Assembly: GCA_016617855.1 (NCBI GenBank) | Contig: JAECUM010009279.1 | Coordinates: 62,001-126,000 of the forward strand | Direction of reading: 5' to 3' | Source: Megalonaias nervosa | Taxonomy: Eukaryota; Mollusca; Bivalvia; Unionida; Unionidae | Length of the DNA: 64,000 bases | Shown: positions 54,801 to 64,000 of the stretch, piece after piece | Numbering within the stretch: the first letter of the stretch is position 1 | How the letters are laid out: every line of letters starts with the position of its first letter | Notes under the pieces: model-generated | Seen by the model: the letters and a program-made list of their open reading frames with translations, nothing else | What the model was told of the DNA's origin: nothing | Database searches by the model: none | Program-made: the position numbers and the translations under genes

Positions 54801-55342
54801 ATCAAAGTGGCTGATGTATGATTTTCACTACAATTTTGCCAAAAAGCAATGACCAGATTCGGAGTTGCTATTTACTGTTACGGACTCGCTAGTTTATAAT
54901 ATAAAATGTGAAGATGTCTATGAGGATATTTACAATAATAAAAATCTGTTCGATTTATCAGATTATCCAGCATATAGTGGATTTCAAGATAATACGAGCA
55001 AAAAAGTTATTAGAAAAATGAAAGATGAATTTATGTTTGTGCCGGTGAGAGAGTTTGTTGGATTAAAAAGCAAAATGTATTATTAGATGACAATAAACTG
55101 ACAAAGAAAGCTAAGGTATTCCTAGAGGATATGTGAAAAGGGTGATGAATTTTGACGATTTTAAAGCAGCGCTAAACAATAGCGTCAATTTTATCAAAAC
55201 TAATGTCATAAGAAGAAACCATCATAAACTTGAAACCGATAAGATCATAAAACGTGGACTAAGTAATTTTGATGATAAAAGATATTGCAGCGACGGAATT
55301 AACACACTAGCGCTTGGACATTATACAATTAATTTTGTCTAA
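51844..55342 (+). pseudogene. Protein-primed DNA polymerase B, heavily broken
   Basis: Same domains as element 1. Lesions: a shift near 51960, stops at about 52586 and 52790, a shift near 53145, a long frame 53149-54852 with all exonuclease motifs and [10 protein letters not shown], a stop at 54850 (a Trp codon changed to TGA), and shifts near 55085 and 55120. The catalytic DTDS motif reads TVTDS (54874-54888), which loses a metal-binding aspartate. Clearly inactive. Confidence 0.9.
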
Positions 55343-55354
55343 ACATTAGAAATA

Positions 55355-55804
55355 ATGTTTGAAAATTTAACATTAGCAGATGGAGTTAATAGCAAAATAA
55401 AAAAAATAATGATCAATAACCAACAATTATCATTTGAATTTAACGATGAAATTTCAGGTATTTGTTTTAGTAAATTTGACAGAATCAAACTCTTCCTTAT
55501 CAAATCAGATGACAGCAAATATTTTAGTTATCTCGAACGTTTACGAGACGAGCTTGCATTGAAATATGACAATTTACATAATCCGATCAGCCAAAATCGG
55601 TATACCAAAATTAGTATAGACTTGGACAGGTCAAAGGTTTTTGCAAAAGGTAGTAAGTATCTTCTCAGTAAAATAGCAATGAAAGAATTATTCGAATCTC
55701 GTCGTAAAGTATCTGGTAGAATTAAATTCTCGTTATATAATTATGATAGCACATATTACTTGATAGCGAGTGTGGAAATATTATATGTTGGTCAAGAAAT
55801 ATAA
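55355..55804 (+). CDS. 149-residue protein, intact
   Basis: Complete form of the gene at 31812: MFENLTLADGVNSKIKK, GICFSKFDRIKLFLIKSDDSKYFSYLERL, LHNPISQNRYTKISIDLDRSKVF, LFESRRKVSGRIKFSLYNYD and VEILYVGQEI (parts). Alternating strands and one central helix, no TM. Last gene before the right arm. Confidence 0.6.
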   Translation: MFENLTLADGVNSKIKKIMINNQQLSFEFNDEISGICFSKFDRIKLFLIKSDDSKYFSYLERLRDELALKYDNLHNPISQNRYTKISIDLDRSKVFAKGSKYLLSKIAMKELFESRRKVSGRIKFSLYNYDSTYYLIASVEILYVGQEI

Positions 55805-56371
55805 CTATATCTGTTTTTAATACTGTTCCATCTAAGTTTTATATCACTATATTTTTGACTATGGTATCAGATGATTAAGCGAGACAACTCCGTCAAGTAT
55901 AGCTTAGTAACAAGCAGTTGTCGTAAGTTAATGTCATGTATAAAATACAGACAGACATGCACAACATACAGACATACATACAGACATACATACAGACAAA
56001 CCCAAGTTCTATCAAGGAAATATCACAAAAACTGTAATTATAGCCAGAAACGTGAGCTATATTCTCTAGCGTATACAAACAAAACACATGTACTTAGCTT
56101 CACACAGCAAGTTATTTTTAGACAGCATTATACAGCATGAAATTCCATAAACTCATCGATTATTTTAGTGTCTCTTAGCAACGGCTGACGAATACAGAAA
56201 TACAGGTTTTATACAATACTATAAATTTCTCCACTGTACTTGGAAATTGAAATATTTTACAATAATTGTTATTTTATTAAGAAATCCACACTATTATGAT
56301 TTTATTCTGCATACTATGGCCTGCGCAGTATTAGGTAACTATATAATAATTTTTTTAACACATATATATAA

Positions 56372-56634
56372 TGAAGTCCGGTGGCTCATTGTTAACGCGC
56401 TGGACTCTCGTGCTCAAGGTCCGTGGTTCGAATCTCGTGAACGGCAAATGTCTGCGAGGGCGATATTATGCCAGAAAACTCTCTTATTTAGTAGGGCGTG
56501 AGCCAGCCCTGTTCTATGTTTGAATAGAAATTTGCACACTTTCCCATCATGTCAACACGTGGTGGGTGTACTTTTTACACTCCCTGGGTTGATTATGTGG
56601 GAGAGTGTGCAAATTTCTATTCAAACATAGAGAA
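56372..56634 (+). mobile_element. tRNA-related SINE-like insertion with foldback
   Basis: A-box-like gtggctcattgttaacgcg (about 56381-56399) and a perfect B box ggttcgaatc (56425-56434) at tRNA-like spacing, but the T stem does not pair, so it is not a tRNA gene. A foldback follows: arms 56512-56545 and 56599-56634 are complementary over about 34 bp (tctatgtttgaatagaaat core). Confidence 0.55.
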
Positions 56635-56639
56635 GGCTC

Positions 56640-57030
56640 GTCATAATCATTGTATATAATCATTGTATATAATCATAATCATATGTATATAATCATTGTA
56701 TATAATCATAATCATATGTATATAATCATTGTATATAATCATAATCATATGTATATAATCATAATCATTGTATATAATCATAATCATATGTATATAATCA
56801 TTGTATATAATCATATGTATATAATCGTCTTCATATGTATATAATCATCTTCATGTGTATATAATCATAATCATCTGTATATAATAATATGTATATAATC
56901 ACATGTATATAATAATATGTATATAATCACATGTATATAATAATATGTATATAATCACATGTATATAATCATCTTCATATGTATATAATCATACGTATAT
57001 AATCATAATCATGTGTATATAATCATCTTG
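56640..57030. repeat. AT-rich minisatellite
   Basis: Degenerate units of catatgtatataatcatt or tgtatataatcataat repeated more than fifteen times. Confidence 0.9.
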
Positions 57031-57055
57031 AAACAGTCCTTAGGGACTATTATTT

Positions 57056-57352
57056 TTATATTAAACAAACATTTACAGCTTTAGAAATATCGTTATCAAA
57101 TAAAATATCAACCATATTGTCAATAAATGACATCACATCATCTGCCCAACCCGCTATTCTCACATCATTTTCAGTCGCGAATAACCATACTGATCCATAT
57201 TTTGGTGATATATAGTAACCAACTTTTTTAATACAATCGCTTATTATTTTAGGCTTTATACCAGTATAACCTGAGACTGATTTGATTGAATTAAATCTCT
57301 TACAAAATCTGTTTGTAAGATCAAATCCAACATGTCGGGTTGAGAATGACAT
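57056..57352 (-). CDS. TIR-borne protein, right copy
   Basis: 98 residues, the mirror of 40324-40611; differs at Ser/Ala-type positions (SVSGYTG against SASGYTG), DNDISKAV against DNYISKAI, and in the last four codons, which lie beyond the TIR border. Confidence 0.65.
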   Translation of the reverse strand: MSFSTRHVGFDLTNRFCKRFNSIKSVSGYTGIKPKIISDCIKKVGYYISPKYGSVWLFATENDVRIAGWADDVMSFIDNMVDILFDNDISKAVNVCLI

Positions 57353-57715
57353 TATATATAATATTTCATTTGTTTAATATGAAATTTTGTCTAATAAGTA
57401 TAGGACTGTAATAGGTAGTTGAGTTGTTCCTATCTCAGAGACTCCCCTACCCTAGACAAAACATATTTTGTCGAAAATATGAAAGTCATCATTTTGAGCT
57501 AAAAAAGGCTGCTGACAAAAATGTTAACGTATAACGTTTTGGAGGGGTAAGGCGTTTTTGAGAGAGAATCATCAACCCTAGACAAAACCTATTTTGTCGG
57601 AAATATGAAAGTCATCATTTTGAGCTAAAAAAGGCTGCTGACAAAAATGTTAACGTATAACGTTTTGGAGGGGTATTGGGTTTTTGGGAGAGAATCATCA
57701 TCTATATATACTACT
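57072..57715 (-). repeat. Element 2 right terminal inverted repeat
   Basis: Complement of the left TIR, with two 126-bp units (one dimer) instead of four and a mixed sequence at 57440-57460 where the left has poly-G. Ends ctatatatactact. Confidence 0.9.
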
Positions 57716-57882
57716 CTGGGTCCATTTTCAATAACCCCAAAATCCAACGTCTGACACCCTTCTGGATGATAGGCTTTTAGGAAAGCTTTCCCACATGTGT
57801 TATCAATTTCCGTTTTAAAATAGGTATTTAGCCTATTACTTTGTTTGTTGTTGGTTGCAATATCTATTTGTGCTTGAGCCAT
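57716..57882 (-). pseudogene. LINE ORF1, N-terminal part
   Basis: ATG at 57882 (MAQAQIDIATNN). The segment encodes RLNTYFKTEIDNTCGKAFLKAY and HPEGCQTLDFGVIENGP, then is cut by element 2. The upstream 437 bp to 58319 would be its 5' untranslated region. Confidence 0.65.
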
Positions 57883-58319
57883 TGGTAAGAAAAATGGTGA
57901 GTACAACTCACTTCTGATTTGGGTCCAAAACTGATAATGGTGGTCGCACACCACTGATAACCTTGAACTCGCTATATAGTCACACAGGTATATGCAAAAG
58001 TATGCGTGAATAAAGCTCAGTATGAATTGCAGAGACATAAAATACATAAAAAAAAACTAAATTAAGGAAACTGAAAAAATGGAAAAGGCAAAATAAGAAA
58101 AGACCAAAAATACAAAAATTTACATCTCCGCATGGGAGACAAGGAGAAAGGGAAACTTTCTGCTAAATGAAAAAAGGAAAAAAATATAAATGAATGTATG
58201 CTAATACTTCTCTCAGAGAGGTATAGTGTCCAGAAACTTCTGCTTACGTCTGCTTGGTCCTGGCCATTTTGAGATTTATTGAGGAATGGCTTGACTTGAC
58301 TTGTCAAACAGGAGTTTAA

Positions 58320-58726
58320 GACGCTATGCACGCTTTACACCGTGTAAGTACTGTACATTATAGTTCAGCCTTGTCTCCCGGGTAAACTCAACCGAATTAT
58401 GAAGTCTGTATTTACCTTAATTTAATTTCGTGTTGGAGAAATCAGAAAATATGCACATGCAGAATAGTAACAAAATCAATCATAGTACTTGATAACAGTT
58501 TAATAACTGTCGGGACACCGAAAATGATATTTTTTTACATGCATATGTCTAAGCACACAGAAGAAATCATTTTTTTTTCGTGTCCCAAGATTTACAGCTT
58601 ATACCGTAGTTAACAAAAAGACTTAAAAACTGTCAAGTTTAGACATTGGCCCGCGGATAAGCCGACCCCCCTACTTCCAGGCCTTTATTTTTTCCTAAAT
58701 TATTCGCTTTATACGCGAGTATATAC
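58320..58726 (+). repeat. Direct repeat, right copy (about 407 bp)
   Basis: Matches 34421-34839; directly follows the 5' end of the LINE. See the left copy. Confidence 0.85.
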
Positions 58727-59358
58727 AGTACATCATTTTAACTGCTGTTTTCATACAGATTTGGCCTTGCAATAATATAAATACTAAGTTCTATCAGTAT
58801 CGTCTTTGTTGTCTAACTCGTGTCGCCATCTGTTGTCATAATGACATGCTAGAAAGTAGCATGGCATTATGGCAACAGACGGCGCTCTAATTTTCTGAAG
58901 TTTTTCCCGTACCAGAAATAATTAATGCTCCCCAAGGAGCTTTACGGCATTCGTTTTGTATCGATAAACATTGTAACTCTTTCAGTCCCGTTTTTTAAGG
59001 TGCACGTTAGCAACGAAGTTTTAATCGTTCTCTAAAATAATGGGCTTTCTCGAAGGTCTAAGTGATTTTATAGTACCTTACGAAAACAAAAACGCATACA
59101 CTGCAGCAGGGTGGTCCATCTTCTTCAACCTCAGTTTTGACGCACTTAAGTATTTACATTCATCTTTTAAGAAATCTACTTCTTATTGATATCTTTCATT
59201 ACTTTGGAAACATTAGTTATTTTAGCAAAGTAAGGATCAGAAACTACAATCATATGTTCCCTCGTACTGTTCTTAACGAGCTTTCATCATACAACCCCTG
59301 GTTGTATGGATCGTATTGTACGTCACCCATTTTGACGCACCTCACAGGCGTGTATCTT
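58727..59358. other. Non-coding; foldback repeat at 58824-58884
   Basis: Arms 58824-58851 and 58857-58884 form a hairpin of about 27 bp. The first 20 bases recur exactly at 63452-63471. No gene seen. Confidence 0.6.
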
Positions 59359-60965
59359 TCCGGTGATACTGATTGATTGATTGAAAATTTTACGGCGCAC
59401 GAGCACTGTTAGGCTATTTAGCACCATACAAAAGGTTATATCTTTGATCATTTAAAAGTGGTAAAAGGTTTCGTATCGACCAGCTATATGAAACCAAACA
59501 GTTAAAAGTAAAACGATAAGATGGTAACGGTGGTAAATAAATAAAGCTTCCCGATCAACGGGGAGTGTAAATGGTGCATGATAATGAAAACAGATGAAAG
59601 GTAATTAAATTTAGGGACGGTATATATAGCACATAAAACTGCACAAGGTGATAGCATAAAAGCTATAGCTTATGATAAATGTTTACTTCCTTCATGAATT
59701 CTATAATACAAGACACGCTGACTGTATCAAGAAGCTCCCTAATGTCATGCACATTGTAATACTGATCACGCGTAGGTTGGAGGTCGAAACACTCCAACAT
59801 AAAGTGCTTAACGGTGAATGGTTCATTGCAAGAAATGCACTCTGGTAGGTCTTCTCCTTTTAGCATGTGGGAGCGGGTTAAATAAGTATGACCAATTCGA
59901 ATTCTTGCAATGACTACCTCCTCCCTACGGACGGCTCTGTAAGAAGGAGTCCATTCTCCTAGGGTTGGCTTGATGGCATGAAGTTTGTTATTCACTGCAT
60001 CATTCCATGATGCCTGCCATTTCTGATGTAAAGATTCTTTGATACTAGGTTTAAAATCAGTATACGGTATTTTAAAATCAGATGGTTCTAGGGCTAGGGC
60101 CATTTTTGCAGCGCGATCTGCTTTTTCATTACCTTTAATGCCAATATGGCTGGGTAACCAACAGTATACTATATTGTGGGAGGTACTCAGCTTAGTATGT
60201 TTCAGGAGAATATTGGCTAATAATGGGTTCTCCAGTTTTCTATTATGTAGCGACTGAAGTACTGATAGTGAGTCGGAGAAGATGATGCTGTTTAAAATAT
60301 GCTTATTTTCAATATATTGCAAAGCAATGTCTATTGCTCTGATTTCGGCTGAAAAAATTGAAGTACCATTTGGCAAGCAAACTTTTGTTGTATGTTTTCC
60401 ACTAACGAAGGCTGCAGCAGCCTTTTCCTCATCTTTTGATCCATCAGTATAAATTCTTGTGTAGTTTTCAAATTGGGCGAGGAGTTCGTGATAAGAGTTG
60501 TGGAACATGGAGGGGTTTGTCTCCGATTTTTTTTCATCGTGTAACGTAAAAAGTACTTATGGTTGTTTGAGTAGCCGAGGGGGTGTTTCGGAGATGGACG
60601 TCTTCTGAATTTTTGAAAGATCAATTTTGGTACTGTCGAGGCAGGGTGATATTCTAATGCCAAAGGAAGGTATGGCGTTTGGTTTATTTTCATATAAGGT
60701 TTTGTATTTGGGTTGAAAAACAGCCGAAAAAGCAGGTTCAGAGGGTTTGATCTTAATTTGAGGGCATACTGTGCGGAAAGCATTTCTCTTCGTTGTGATA
60801 AAGGTGGTTCGTTCGCTTCAACGAGTAGGCTTTCACACGGGGATGACTTAAATGCTCCCAGAGCGAGTCTTATTCCTTGATGATGAATTGGGTCAAGCAT
60901 CTTCAAATAGGACTTCCTAGCTGAACCATAAACAACGTAACCATAGTCTAGTATCCGGTGATACT
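59359..60965 (-). mobile_element. 5'-truncated LINE (I/Nimb-like) with 12-bp target duplication
   Basis: The insert is 59371-60953. The direct repeat tccggtgatact flanks it at 59359-59370 and 60954-60965. The 3' end (left) is a tcaatcaatcaa-type tail, which from memory is typical of Nimb-like elements of the I group. The minus-strand content is the end of an RT and an RNase H domain. Confidence 0.85.
59663..60906 (-). pseudogene. LINE RT C-terminus and RNase H domain
   Basis: Frame 60331-60906 starts in the RT thumb (LDPIHHQGIRLALGAFKSSP, LLVEANEPPLSQRREML). One shift at about 60530 leads into 59663-60508, a full RNase H domain: IYTDGSKDEEKAAAAF (first Asp), SAEIRAIDIAL (Glu), IIFSDSLSVLQ (Asp) and CWLPSHIGIKGNEKAD (last Asp). 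A C-terminal CxxC-H-C zinc region follows (CISCNEPFTVKHFMLEC). The RNase H active site looks complete, but the protein has no RT core. Confidence 0.85.
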
Positions 60966-61680
60966 ATTGTACATATGTTCCAGTGAAAATAATATATTTC
61001 TTAGCAACATCAATAGCACATTAAAATAAAGTTTATAGGTAAAATGACATTAAAAAAATTAAGCATTCCTAAAGGTTTTCTTATTCTCATCACAATCTTC
61101 ATTTTGGAACATATTTTGTCGCAGAAGCCGAAATAATCAAATTGTGGAAAATCATGTTCTTGTCATGATAAAAATGTTTACTTGCGATTAGAAATATTAG
61201 ATTTAGTGTACGATTGTTTTCCAATACTTAATTTGCATTGTTAATGTACAGAACCTCAACCATTGAATGTATTTTTTAAATAAAAAAACAGCGTTAAAAC
61301 TGGTTTATATCCCTTAAAACTTTTGTCTCTAAAAGTGGAAATAACCAGAGACAAAAGACATAATGTTACAGGAGATTTTAGTTTTATTTATTGTAATTCT
61401 TACGATTATCAAACCAATTAAAATAATAAATTAGTTCAAGAATTTAAACAAATATAAATATAGCACTCTTAGGTTATAATTATTCAGCTGATCTTTGTCT
61501 CATTAAAGATTTAAAAAAAAAAACTTTAAAAGAATTTTTGAAATATGAATAGTGACGCTTGACTCCAATTTATTAAGTGTGCTGCTCGTTGCAATATAAA
61601 AGTAATTTAGTGAATTATCTATGATCAAAGAGAGAGAGAGAGAGAATTCACCAAAACTGCATATTTCATTAAGTTACTGT
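60966..61680. other. Non-coding
   Basis: AT-rich, with a short (GA)n at about 61629-61644. Nothing recognised. Confidence 0.5.
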
Positions 61681-61689
61681 AATTGTATA

Positions 61690-62110
61690 CATGTATCCTG
61701 GGTCAGTGAGCTTGTTTTGGGACAGTCTTCGGGTCTTTCATTCAGCAAGTATCAACAAGAGAAAAAAACTCGACTGATCTTACCCGATAATTATACAGGG
61801 TAGAATTTTACTGATCTCTCTCTTTTTATTTTGTTTGATTGTATTTAATTACCTACGTGTATCCTTGGTAGTTGAGGGTGTTTTGGGACAGTCTTTTGCT
61901 GTTTTAGGGTAATCATGGGGTCTTTCATTTGGTGATAATTACCAACATGGGGTAAAAAGTCTCCTGATCTTACTCGATACTTATACAATGCAGGATTTTA
62001 CTGATCACTGTCTCTTTTAAGGTTTGATTCAGTATAATTAATATACATGTATCCTGGGTAGGTGAGAGTGTTTTCGGACAGTCTTGTGATAGCCCCAAGA
62101 TTTTCAGGGT
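61690..62110 (+). repeat. Tandem repeat, period about 160-190 bp, three units
   Basis: Units open with tacatgtatcctgggt or a variant at about 61688, 61853 and 62046, followed by gttttgggacagtc, and share tttactgatc and ctttcatt blocks. Divergent; the third is incomplete. Confidence 0.75.
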
Positions 62111-62179
62111 GATAGGCAGACAAATTAAAGTGTTTGGATGTCTAATTCATGCATAAGTTGCTGGAAATAATAAAACATA

Positions 62180-62780
62180 AAATTGCTGGACAGATTTGGG
62201 GAGGCAAACAGGTGTTAAAAAACATTGCCTAAACTTTTGCAAAGTTTTTGCTTTAATATTCGTAAAAGGAATAGCCTATGGAAATCTTGAGGACACACAC
62301 ATAATGGTCAACAAGTATTGGTTAAGTGACTTGGTAATAGGTAAGGAACCGACAGTCTACCATTTTTCTGCTAAATGGCTTGTCAAATGGTCAAATGTAG
62401 GAATAGGTTGCAGATGTGCCTTAGATATCTTCTGATCAGGATTTTCTACCATTTGACAAGTGTGACAAGATCTATGGTACTTATAAACATCACTTTTAAT
62501 TTTTGGCCAATAAAAATGATTCAGGATCTTTTGATAAGTCTTATTGACACCAAAATGACCAGCTTAAGGAGTTTTATGGGCTAGACTATGAATTTCCTGT
62601 CTATATGACTTAGGAACAAAAGTTTGATTGCTCACTGACCACTCATCACCAGCAGGTACATCAGGTGGTCTCCATTTTCTCATAATGACCCATTTTTCAC
62701 AAAGTAACAAACTGGTACTTGTGTGGCTTCAATTTCTGAAACCCAGTCTTGTGTATTCTCTGAGGAATAGTACTTGAGGG
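62180..62780 (-). pseudogene. Ty3/Gypsy integrase remnant
   Basis: Minus strand: MRKWRPPDVPAGDEW, then VPKSYRQEIHSLAHKTP, then the H2C2 zinc site (GHFGVNKTYQKIL, HFYWPKIKSDVYKYHRSCHTCQMV), LQPIPTFDHL, SLNQYLLTIMCVSSRFP and LPKSV. This order is characteristic of Gypsy-type pol polyproteins. At least three stops (near 62577, 62390 and 62278) and an end at about 62180 inside the catalytic core show a fragment. Confidence 0.85.
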
Positions 62781-62789
62781 CCTATAACA

Positions 62790-63690
62790 CATTAAAATGT
62801 ATTGCATGCTTATAAAGTAGCTATTTACTTTCTGCTCAGATATCGTACAACTGTAGACAGAAATTGGCTAGTGGTTTCTATTATTTTGTGAAGAAACTAA
62901 CTTAAATCTCTCTCTCTCTGTGTCTCTCTCTGTCTCTCGGTCTCTCTCAACAAGAAAGAGAAAGTATGGCCTTGAGGTGAAATTATCTGTAATTTGCTCA
63001 AACCTTATGAGGTCTTTACTGATACAAAAAGCAGAATTTGTACTGCATTGCTCTAAAATAATAAACATTCTCTAAATTGATAACATTGTGAATGAGAATA
63101 TATAAACAAATTAGGCCCTTAAACCTTGCTTGTAAGCGGCTACCCTATTCTGTCACCGTGCAGTCGTGGTAAGTTACACCCATAAAATGTCCAAACAAAA
63201 TTGGGTTGGGAAGGGTCAGTGGAAGTATAACATTGTGTAAATACATTTAATTGTATACAATTTGATTCATTTAATTTGTTTATGCTTTTTGCAGGCCACC
63301 TCTATTCCGATTGTTAATACTCTGAGAAATCAGCTGACTGTAATGTGGTAATATAATTTGAATGATATTTTAAATAAGACATAAAGTGGTATAACCTCTT
63401 GTTGCTAGGGTCAGGGGTGTAGTCGTATTTTAAGAAATTGATGTGTCACAGCGCCATCTGTTGTCATAATGAGGCATTATTTTATGCTAACTTCTATGAT
63501 GCTAATGTGCTTGATGCTACATTATAATCATGATCTTAGAAGGTGCAATCTGTGTAACTTGTGATATAGCAAGTTTATTAATAGAATATTAAAACTTGTA
63601 ATAACTGACATAGCATTTGCCATACAACAAACTACAGAATCAATTCAGTAGTTGGCAAATTGCAGAGACAATGACGCAGAAGGAAAGTAG
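62790..63690. other. Non-coding
   Basis: Contains a (TC)n-type tract (about 62908-62950) and the 20-bp match to the 58824 hairpin at 63452-63471. No gene seen. Confidence 0.5.
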
Positions 63691-63693
63691 ATC

Positions 63694-63950
63694 TAAGCAC
63701 TTGTAAGCAGCCATTTACAGCTTGCATCAATGAAGAATAGAAAATTCATGACTAGAATTGTGAATGTAGCACTTGCAAGCAGCCATTGACAATAACGCAG
63801 AAGAAAAGTAGCACTTGCAAATGCCATGTACACTTTGCATCAATGAAGAATGCAATATACATGGATAGAATTATGAAAGTAGCACTTGCAAGCAGCCACT
63901 TACAATAATGCATCAAGGAAGATTACAATATACACGCATAGAATTAGGCG
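63694..63950 (+). repeat. Minisatellite, about four diverged units
   Basis: Repeats of agcacttgcaagcagcca and gcatcaatgaagaatgcaat blocks with a gtagcacttgcaa start recur about every 70-90 bp to the window end. Confidence 0.75.
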
Positions 63951-64000
63951 GTAATCCCCCTCCATACTAAAGTACTACATATACATGTATTTGCATTAAT

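Larger units (their letters stand above)
55805..57050. other. Non-coding right arm of element 2
   Basis: Absent from element 1, where the TIR follows the last gene directly. It contains an (ACAGACATACAT) repeat (about 55950-56000), a SINE-like insertion with a foldback (56372-56634) and an AT minisatellite (56640-57030). No gene is supported. Confidence 0.7.
39708..57715 (+). mobile_element. Polinton/Maverick element 2
   Basis: 18008 bp. Termini agtagtatatatagatgatg and its complement; TIRs 39708 to about 40604 and about 57072 to 57715. The 5-bp target duplication is CTGGG (39703-39707 and 57716-57720). Gene order and orientation are those of element 1, with proteins clearly homologous but distinct TIRs and two extra parts: a gene inside the TIRs and a 1.2-kb non-coding right arm. 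Most large genes are broken by frameshifts or stops; ATPase, the GGFFG protein, the 93- and 149-residue proteins remain open. Confidence 0.95.
34840..58319 (-). mobile_element. LINE (L1/Tx1-like), apparently full length, interrupted by element 2
   Basis: On the minus strand: a 5' region (58319 to about 57883), ORF1 from ATG 57882, the 18-kb Polinton insert, the rest of ORF1 (39702-39340), ORF2 with endonuclease and RT (39249 to about 35866), and a 3' region of about 1 kb ending in a poly-C tract (plus-strand poly-G at 34842-34855). Without element 2 it measures about 5.5 kb, normal for this clade. ORF2 is broken several times and its catalytic box reads HPDD, so the LINE is dead. Confidence 0.75.

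Noticed and set aside
55950..56000. CRISPR-like short repeats
   Set aside because: The units are a contiguous ACAGACATAC microsatellite with no spacers.
56372..56446. Possible tRNA gene
   Set aside because: A and B boxes are present but the T stem does not pair and no acceptor stem forms.

Overview
The window looks like AT-rich nuclear DNA from an invertebrate animal, possibly a marine mollusc (low confidence on the taxon). It has no recognisable host gene, many microsatellites and minisatellites, a tRNA-Leu-like SINE, and non-LTR and Ty3/Gypsy retroelement remnants. Two large related DNA transposons of the Polinton/Maverick (virus-like) class dominate it: element 1 (17318-32769, about 15.5 kb) and element 2 (39708-57715, about 18.0 kb). 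Both start AGTAGTA and end TACTACT. Both have long terminal inverted repeats (TIRs) and 5-bp target duplications (GTATT and CTGGG). They lie in the same orientation and share gene order.

Layout. 1-16650: mostly non-coding, with a decayed LINE reverse transcriptase (about 3780-6200), (TA)n and (TG)n tracts, a 55-bp minisatellite (9361-9630) and a SINE with an 11-bp target duplication (14127-14406). 16653-33762: a half-LINE that seems to carry only ORF1, bounded by a 14-bp duplication, with element 1 nested in it. 34421-58726: an apparently full-length LINE on the minus strand, flanked by direct repeats of about 410 bp, with element 2 nested in its ORF1. 59359-60965: a 5'-truncated LINE tail with RNase H and a 12-bp duplication. 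61690-64000: a repeat of 160-190 bp, a Gypsy integrase remnant and a further minisatellite.

Gene order within the Polintons. Minus-strand two-TM (SLATT-like) and fibre-like genes come first. Then on the plus strand: packaging ATPase, coiled-coil protein, penton-like minor capsid protein, small GG-motif protein, major capsid protein, second GG-motif protein, tiny basic protein, adenain-like protease, DUF5679-like zinc protein, and a phospholipase A2-like domain joined to a DDE integrase with chromodomain. The rest is a mixed-strand module: minus-strand VLTF3-like candidate, plus-strand 93-residue protein, minus-strand HNH protein, then plus-strand protein-primed DNA polymerase B and a 149-residue protein. 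Together these encode capsid formation, packaging, maturation, integration and replication.

Both copies are decaying. PolB, integrase, HNH and fibre genes are broken in both, while most capsid genes survive in one copy. Some frameshifts sit in homopolymers and could be sequencing errors; the nonsense changes and the lost polymerase aspartate in element 2 are less easily explained that way.

The most unusual features are: a heat-shock-type promoter (perfect HSE, TATA box, GTAAGT donor) in the TIRs of element 1; a gene inside the TIRs of element 2; a PLA2-integrase fusion inferred from complementary breaks; a minus-strand HNH gene with a duplicated fold; and shared TCTAA or TTTTGTRTAA motifs just upstream of start codons.
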